Positions 6,151 to 8,711 of a DNA stretch of 8,711 nt are shown piece after piece (position 1 is the stretch's first letter; each line of letters opens with the position of its first letter). A program made the position numbers and the translations under genes. The DNA is from DATHNF01 sp035486285 (GTDB lineage Bacteria; Patescibacteriota; Saccharimonadia; Saccharimonadales; UBA4665). The notes under the pieces were generated by a model. It searched no databases. It was not told the DNA's origin and was given only the letters and a program-made list of their open reading frames with translations. The stretch spans positions 1 to 8,711 of the forward strand of contig DATHNF010000047.1 in NCBI GenBank assembly GCA_035486285.1, in the 5' to 3' direction.

Positions 6151-6384
6151 ATGTCACGACGCAAATTCTTTCAGGCGCTTACCTTGACGGGCTTTGTTTT
6201 CGGCTTTGCGGGGTGGGTCTATATTGTTATTAACTCTGAGGTTCATTTGTGGACGCTTGGCAAGCAGCTAACCCATTTCGCCAAGTGGCCGCATGAGGAT
6301 ACTTTCGGCGAAATGTGCTTCGCCGTCTCGATTGTCTGCTTCTTCGTCTACAACCTTATCAAAGACACTCCCAGTAAGCGGTGA
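6151..6384 (+). CDS. Small two-helix membrane protein of unknown function with Tat-like N-terminus
   Basis: I do not recognise this 77-aa protein. It opens MSRRKFFQALTLTGF, which resembles the twin-arginine consensus (S-R-R-x-F-[LF]-K), followed by a hydrophobic segment at about 10-27, a polar linker rich in His, Trp and Lys (30-50), and a second helix at about 53-69 with Cys56 and Cys63. It ends KDTPSKR. Two helices with basic ends at both sides suggest both termini are cytoplasmic, which argues against true Tat export. The ATG follows a perfect extended -10 element with no ribosome site, fitting a near-leaderless message. The stop codon lies inside a 7-bp inverted repeat (6378-6404). The next gene, hicB, has its own promoter, so the two need not be functionally linked. 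Confidence 0.6.
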   Translation: MSRRKFFQALTLTGFVFGFAGWVYIVINSEVHLWTLGKQLTHFAKWPHEDTFGEMCFAVSIVCFFVYNLIKDTPSKR

Positions 6385-6404
6385 TCGCTCCTCTAGCTCA
6401 CCGC
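6378..6404 (+). terminator. Possible weak terminator hairpin spanning the stop codon
   Basis: GCGGTGA (6378-6384) and TCACCGC (6398-6404) are perfect inverted 7-mers with a 13-nt loop. The left arm contains the TGA stop of the 77-aa gene. No T-run follows (ccggccaag), so it would be at best a Rho-assisted terminator or mRNA-end stabiliser. Confidence 0.3.
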
Positions 6405-6422
6405 CCGGCCAAGAGATTCTCC

Positions 6423-6431
6423 TGATATAAT
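6423..6431 (+). promoter_or_regulatory. Perfect extended -10 promoter for hicBA
   Basis: TGATATAAT matches TGn-TATAAT exactly. Transcription should start near 6438, 3 nt before ATG 6441. The AAGGA at 6432-6436 looks like a ribosome site but would lie between the -10 and the transcription start, so it would be absent from an mRNA made from this promoter. Confidence 0.55.
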
Positions 6432-6440
6432 AAGGATAGT

Positions 6441-6659
6441 ATGAAAACCACCGTCTTGAAGCTGGTTATATATAAAGAAGGAAAGCATTACGTGGCGCAG
6501 TGCTTGGATGTTGATGTCTCGAGCTTTGGCAAGTCAGAGGCTGAGGCCGTCAAGCATCTCCAAGAGGCGCTTGAGCTGTATTTCGAAGACGCCGACGTTA
6601 CGACTATAGAGACAGCCGAATCGCCAAAACTCCGCACCTTACGTCTACAGCATGCCTAA
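6441..6659 (+). CDS. hicB: HicB-family antitoxin
   Basis: A 72-aa protein with the short HicB partial RNase-H-like fold: strand KTTVLKLVIYKEGKHYVAQC, then LDVDVSSFGKSEAEAVKHL and an amphipathic helix QEALELYFED. This is the standard pattern of HicB antitoxins, which neutralise the HicA ribonuclease by direct binding. No C-terminal helix-turn-helix or ribbon-helix-helix domain is present, so unlike longer HicB proteins it may not bind DNA itself, and autoregulation is doubtful. It precedes and overlaps hicA by 8 nt (6652-6659), the antitoxin-first order. A perfect extended -10 sits 9 nt upstream of the ATG. A solitary, non-toxin role for HicB is unlikely given the partner. Confidence 0.88.
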   Translation: MKTTVLKLVIYKEGKHYVAQCLDVDVSSFGKSEAEAVKHLQEALELYFEDADVTTIETAESPKLRTLRLQHA

Positions 6660-6864
6660 ACTATACTCCTCAAGGCATATCGTCAGCGTCTTGGAGAAAC
6701 ACGGCTTCATAAAAGTTGCCCAAAAAGGCAACCACGCCAAGTATCGCAAATCCGGGAACCCTGCCCTAACCGCAATTGTCCCTGCCAATAAGAAGGAAAT
6801 CCCGTTCGGTACGTTCCGCTCCATTGTCCGGCAGGCCCGGCTCAAAGTCACTGATTTCAAATAA
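6652..6864 (+). CDS. hicA: HicA-family toxin (mRNA interferase)
   Basis: A 70-aa protein with the small dsRBD-like fold of HicA/YcfA toxins, which cleave mRNA during stress when HicB is lost. Family marks are the N-terminal SRHIVSVLEKHGFIKVAQKG, the catalytic-histidine motif GNHAKYRKSG (26-35; His28), then LTAIVPANKKEIPFGTFRSI, a conserved Pro-rich strand followed by G-T-x-R-x-I, and the final helix RQARL. The catalytic His is present, so the toxin is probably active. ATG 6652 lies inside the end of hicB, giving coupled synthesis. Only 7 nt separate its stop from the convergent CPBP-like gene, leaving no obvious terminator. The usual role is stress response or maintenance; which applies here is unknown. 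Confidence 0.9.
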   Translation: MPKLYSSRHIVSVLEKHGFIKVAQKGNHAKYRKSGNPALTAIVPANKKEIPFGTFRSIVRQARLKVTDFK

Positions 6865-6871
6865 CAGTATT

Positions 6872-7708
6872 TTAGCGGAAGATGAAACTAGCCATTAAGG
6901 CGACATAGCTCAGTTTGGCCAGCGCGTTAATGGTGAACGTTAGGACTAAGTTCTGTTTCTTGTAATAGGTGAAGGCTAGAACGGAGCCGAGGAGCAAGGC
7001 GAAGAGTGGCGCTAGAATGGTCGTAGTATTGATTGCCGTGAAGGTAAACAGCATGGCTGATAGGATGGCTGCCAGCATGGGGTGCATGGCTTGGCTGGCG
7101 CGCTGTTGGATTAGGCCGCGGAAGAGCGTCTCTTCGGCCAAGGCGAAGACGACTGCCGTCGCCGCTACCATTGGCAACGAGGTGTTGCCAAAGGCGTAGT
7201 GGTTGCGCAGCATGCCGTAGCCGATGACACCAAGTAACTGTCCAAGGACTACCATCAAGGGTAGCGCCAAGGCGTAGCCGCGCAATGTCATGCGGGTTTC
7301 GCGGAGTGGGTGGTCGAGCGTAAAGATGAAGCGATACACCAGGCCCAGAACCAGCAAGGCGTCGTAGAAGACTACTGTTTGGGCGAAGACCGTCGTCTGC
7401 GGTATGCTCAGCGCGATCATCGTCGCTACTGGGATGATGGCCACCGAGATAGCCAACTGGCGGATTGACTCGCGCCAGACAGCCAGGCCGACCAGTACTG
7501 CCAGTGCGCCAGCGTTGAAGTAAACACCAACTGTTGGGCGCCACAGCAAGGTCAGTTGGGCGATGGCCATAGCTAGGATAATAACCAGTAAGGATAGACT
7601 GTTACGGCGCAAGGGCTGTAGGCCTTTGGCGGTCTGCTTGGAGAACTTCCGGATGCGGCCCGTAGTAGTGTTGAGTGTGCCTTTGAGGTGAGTAGTGTCG
7701 ACAGTCAT
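6872..7708 (-). CDS. CPBP/Abi-family membrane protein, probable pseudoprotease
   Basis: This 278-aa protein has a basic ~37-residue cytoplasmic head (Thr/Lys/Arg-rich) and about eight hydrophobic segments. The C-terminal half fits the CPBP (CAAX protease and bacteriocin-processing) family: AEETLFRGLIQQR (191-203) carries the EExxxR motif (Glu192, Glu193, Arg197). The following segments SAMLFTFTAIN (217-227) and LTFTINALAKL (256-266) align with the usual FxxxH and HxxxN motifs, but Ala225 and Asn261 stand where the two catalytic histidines should be, and Lys265 replaces the final Asn. It is therefore probably not an active protease of the usual kind. Start ATG 7706-7708 lies 3 nt after the upstream gene, with GGGAG about 11 nt upstream, indicating an operon with the 7712-7930 gene. 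Its role is unknown. Confidence 0.78.
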   Translation of the reverse strand: MTVDTTHLKGTLNTTTGRIRKFSKQTAKGLQPLRRNSLSLLVIILAMAIAQLTLLWRPTVGVYFNAGALAVLVGLAVWRESIRQLAISVAIIPVATMIALSIPQTTVFAQTVVFYDALLVLGLVYRFIFTLDHPLRETRMTLRGYALALPLMVVLGQLLGVIGYGMLRNHYAFGNTSLPMVAATAVVFALAEETLFRGLIQQRASQAMHPMLAAILSAMLFTFTAINTTTILAPLFALLLGSVLAFTYYKKQNLVLTFTINALAKLSYVALMASFIFR

Positions 7709-7711
7709 GGC

Positions 7712-7930
7712 TTAGGCGCTCCCGGCCTGTTTGTAAGCGGCATATATAAGTAAACCGACGAGAACGAGGAATAGCGGGAAGAAGTAGCGTAGCTCACGGC
7801 GTTTCTTCGGTCCGGCTTCAGAATAAACCAGCTCGACGACGACCAAGGCGGCAATCAGCAGTACGGTGTTGATAAGTAAGACGGTTTGGCGCAAATTGTC
7901 AGTTAGTAACTGGGTGAGCTGGAAGAACAC
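7712..7930 (-). CDS. Small two-helix membrane protein, operon partner of the CPBP-like gene
   Basis: I do not recognise a family. The product is about 72 aa: a short polar N-terminus (FFQLTQLLTDNLRQT), a long hydrophobic helix (LLINTVLLIAALVVVELV), a charged loop SEAGPKKRREL that is probably cytoplasmic, and a second helix (FFPLFLVLVGLLIYAA) ending KQAGSA. I choose the GTG at 7928-7930 because AGGAG (7940-7936) lies 5 nt before it. The longer reading from GTG 7936 would overlap the Shine-Dalgarno itself. The stop is 3 nt before the CPBP-like gene, so the two are co-transcribed from the strong promoter at 7958-7986 and may form one membrane complex; this last point is inference. Confidence 0.65.
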   Translation of the reverse strand: MFFQLTQLLTDNLRQTVLLINTVLLIAALVVVELVYSEAGPKKRRELRYFFPLFLVLVGLLIYAAYKQAGSA

Positions 7931-7935
7931 TGGCA

Positions 7936-7940
7936 CTCCT
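7936..7940 (-). promoter_or_regulatory. Shine-Dalgarno deciding the start of the small membrane protein
   Basis: AGGAG on the minus strand, 5 nt before GTG 7930. It overlaps the alternative GTG at 7936, which therefore makes a poor start. Confidence 0.55.
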
Positions 7941-7957
7941 ACGTTTCAGTAGAAGGT

Positions 7958-7986
7958 ATAATACTACAAACTTACATTAGCGTCAA
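7958..7986 (-). promoter_or_regulatory. Sigma-70-type promoter of the small membrane protein/CPBP operon
   Basis: TTGACG (7986-7981, 5 of 6 to the -35 consensus), exactly 17 nt, then TATTAT (7963-7958, 5 of 6 to TATAAT). The predicted start near 7951 leaves a leader of about 20 nt containing AGGAG. It is the best complete promoter in the window and separates this operon from the upstream 8010-8432 gene. Confidence 0.65.
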
Positions 7987-8009
7987 TTTAGTTTTGTAAC
8001 ATAAGCGCC

Positions 8010-8432
8010 TTAGCTGTCAGGCGAAGCAATCTTGATGTGTTCGCGGCGGACCAGGTGCAGAGCCACCCGGAAAGTTAGGATGGCCAGCGGCAGTTCAATA
8101 ATAATCGCCGAGGCCAGCGCTTCGGCTAAGCTGCGGCCCCGCGCGCTGGTGATATCAAACCAGGCATCGGTTATGAGCAAAGTACTGGTAGCCGTAGCCG
8201 ACATAACCAGCCATTTGGACTCCCGGTAGGCATAAAAGGCATTGAGTAGTAGCATGCAAATGATAGCGATGTCCAGGCCAACCCACGCCACGTCCCAGTG
8301 GCTGGTGAGATGCCGCGTCGGCAAGCTAATACCAAGATACACCGTCCAGGGGACCGTCAAGATCGCCAGTACGCCGTATACCCAGGCCACCCAGCGCGGC
8401 ACTGCCGGGAAAATCGGAGTTGATACGTCCAT
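8010..8432 (-). CDS. Conserved four-helix membrane protein of unknown function
   Basis: A 140-aa protein with four membrane segments at about 14-35, 48-68, 75-93 and 105-127. Recognisable blocks are WVYGVLAILTVPWTVYLGIS, HWDVAWVGLDIAII (45-58), NAFYAYRESKWLV and LLITDAWFDITSARG (85-99). I recall similar proteins with HWD.AWVG.D and DAWFD blocks in Actinobacteria and Saccharibacteria, all without assigned function. The conserved Asp/His/Trp residues near membrane faces could bind a ligand or metal, but that is speculation. GGAGG lies only 1 nt before ATG 8432, closer than is usual for initiation; no better in-frame start is visible nearby. It diverges from the MFS gene (97 nt between start codons) and ends 24 nt before the promoter of the next minus-strand operon. 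Confidence 0.75.
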   Translation of the reverse strand: MDVSTPIFPAVPRWVAWVYGVLAILTVPWTVYLGISLPTRHLTSHWDVAWVGLDIAIICMLLLNAFYAYRESKWLVMSATATSTLLITDAWFDITSARGRSLAEALASAIIIELPLAILTFRVALHLVRREHIKIASPDS

Positions 8433-8491
8433 GCCTCCATTATTTCATACCAAGGCAAGCACCAGCCATAGAACAGATAGCGGAGCGGGTG

Positions 8492-8497
8492 TATACT
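8492..8497 (+). promoter_or_regulatory. Candidate -10 element for the MFS gene
   Basis: TATACT (5 of 6 to consensus) in the divergent 8433-8529 gap. Transcription would start near 8504, giving a leader of about 26 nt with AAAAAGGG. No convincing -35 is seen at the proper distance (around 8469-8474). Confidence 0.35.
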
Positions 8498-8529
8498 GTA
8501 CATAAGCCGTGTAATAAAAAGGGTCTCTT

Positions 8530-8711
8530 ATGGAAACATCCTTCCGGCGGATTTTCGCGTCGTTCGAAGTCCGCAACTTCCGGTTATATTTCTTTGGTCA
8601 AGGTCTTTCGCTGTGCGGCACCTGGATGCAATCTATCGGCCTGACCTGGCTGGTGCTCAAGCTGACTCATTCCGGCACGGAGCTGGGGTTGGTCATGGCG
8701 GCCCAGTTTTT
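8530..8711 (+). CDS. MFS transporter, N-terminal part (cut by window end)
   Basis: An open frame of 60 codons from ATG 8530 runs off the end of the window. The start METSFRRIFASFEVRNFRLY followed by FFGQGLSLCGTWMQSIGLTW and LVLKLTHSGTELGLVMA is characteristic of the MFS_3 type (EntS/enterobactin-exporter-like and related efflux proteins): a short amphipathic leader with the R-N-F-R-L-Y block, helix 1 with Gly-x-x-[LI]-S-x-x-G-T-W-M-Q, and the start of helix 2. It likely exports a small molecule by proton antiport; the substrate is unknown. AAAAAGGG (8516-8523) lies 6 nt before the ATG and may serve as ribosome site; a TATACT at 8492-8497 is a plausible -10. The gene is divergent from the 8010-8432 membrane protein. 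Confidence 0.85.
   Translation, partial: METSFRRIFASFEVRNFRLYFFGQGLSLCGTWMQSIGLTWLVLKLTHSGTELGLVMAAQF

Noticed and set aside
6927..7544. 205-codon open frame on the minus strand
   Set aside because: It lies wholly inside the CPBP-like gene in another frame, and its product is low-complexity Pro/Arg/His/Ser-rich without a domain. It is a shadow of a GC-rich gene.
1..8711. Recoded UGA (as glycine, known in some CPR groups)
   Set aside because: Several genes end at TGA at natural family lengths (for example at 111-113, 3681-3683 and 6382-6384) and no conserved domain needs TGA to be read through.
1..8711. CRISPR arrays, tRNA genes, insertion sequences or phage genes
   Set aside because: Reading both strands, no direct-repeat/spacer pattern, no transposase or integrase motif and no cloverleaf were seen.

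Overview
The window looks like chromosomal DNA from a small-genome bacterium, most plausibly Candidatus Saccharibacteria or another Patescibacteria (CPR) lineage, with an Actinobacteria-like genome as the main alternative. This is inferred from compact gene packing, very small membrane proteins, the style of the hicBA pair, and a four-helix membrane protein of a type I recall from Actinobacteria and Saccharibacteria. No rRNA or other marker gene is present to settle it. TGA, TAA and TAG all end genes cleanly, so the standard code fits.

Bases 1-3683 form a surface-polysaccharide region, visibly AT-richer than the rest. It holds the tail of an unknown gene, a GT4 glycosyltransferase joined to that tail by an ATGA overlap, a convergent MOP-superfamily flippase, and a divergent membrane-anchored clan GH-A glycoside hydrolase. 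Bases 3721-5991, all on the minus strand, carry the most interesting unit: an exosortase/archaeosortase-family transpeptidase with an intact Cys/Arg/His triad. It lies 4 nt behind a small secreted protein, and a paralogous secreted protein sits just upstream as its own transcription unit. Both secreted proteins have a signal peptide, one Ig-like/carboxypeptidase-regulatory-like domain with two Cys at identical positions (51 and 75), and a C-terminal VPxx[GS] motif + hydrophobic helix + Arg cluster. This reads as a dedicated surface-protein sorting system beside polysaccharide genes.

Bases 6151-8711 are housekeeping or accessory genes: a 77-aa two-helix membrane protein, a hicB-hicA toxin-antitoxin pair, a CPBP/Abi-family membrane protein that keeps EExxxR but has lost both histidines, a small membrane protein in operon with it, a 140-aa four-helix membrane protein, and the start of an MFS exporter cut by the window edge.

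Two signal types recur. Some genes have ordinary Shine-Dalgarno sites (5991, 5389, 7930, 2459). Others (2583, 3963, 6151, 6441) have a -10 or extended -10 element placed so that transcription would begin at or within about 4 nt of the start codon, suggesting leaderless mRNAs. I found no tRNA, rRNA, CRISPR array, insertion sequence or phage gene.
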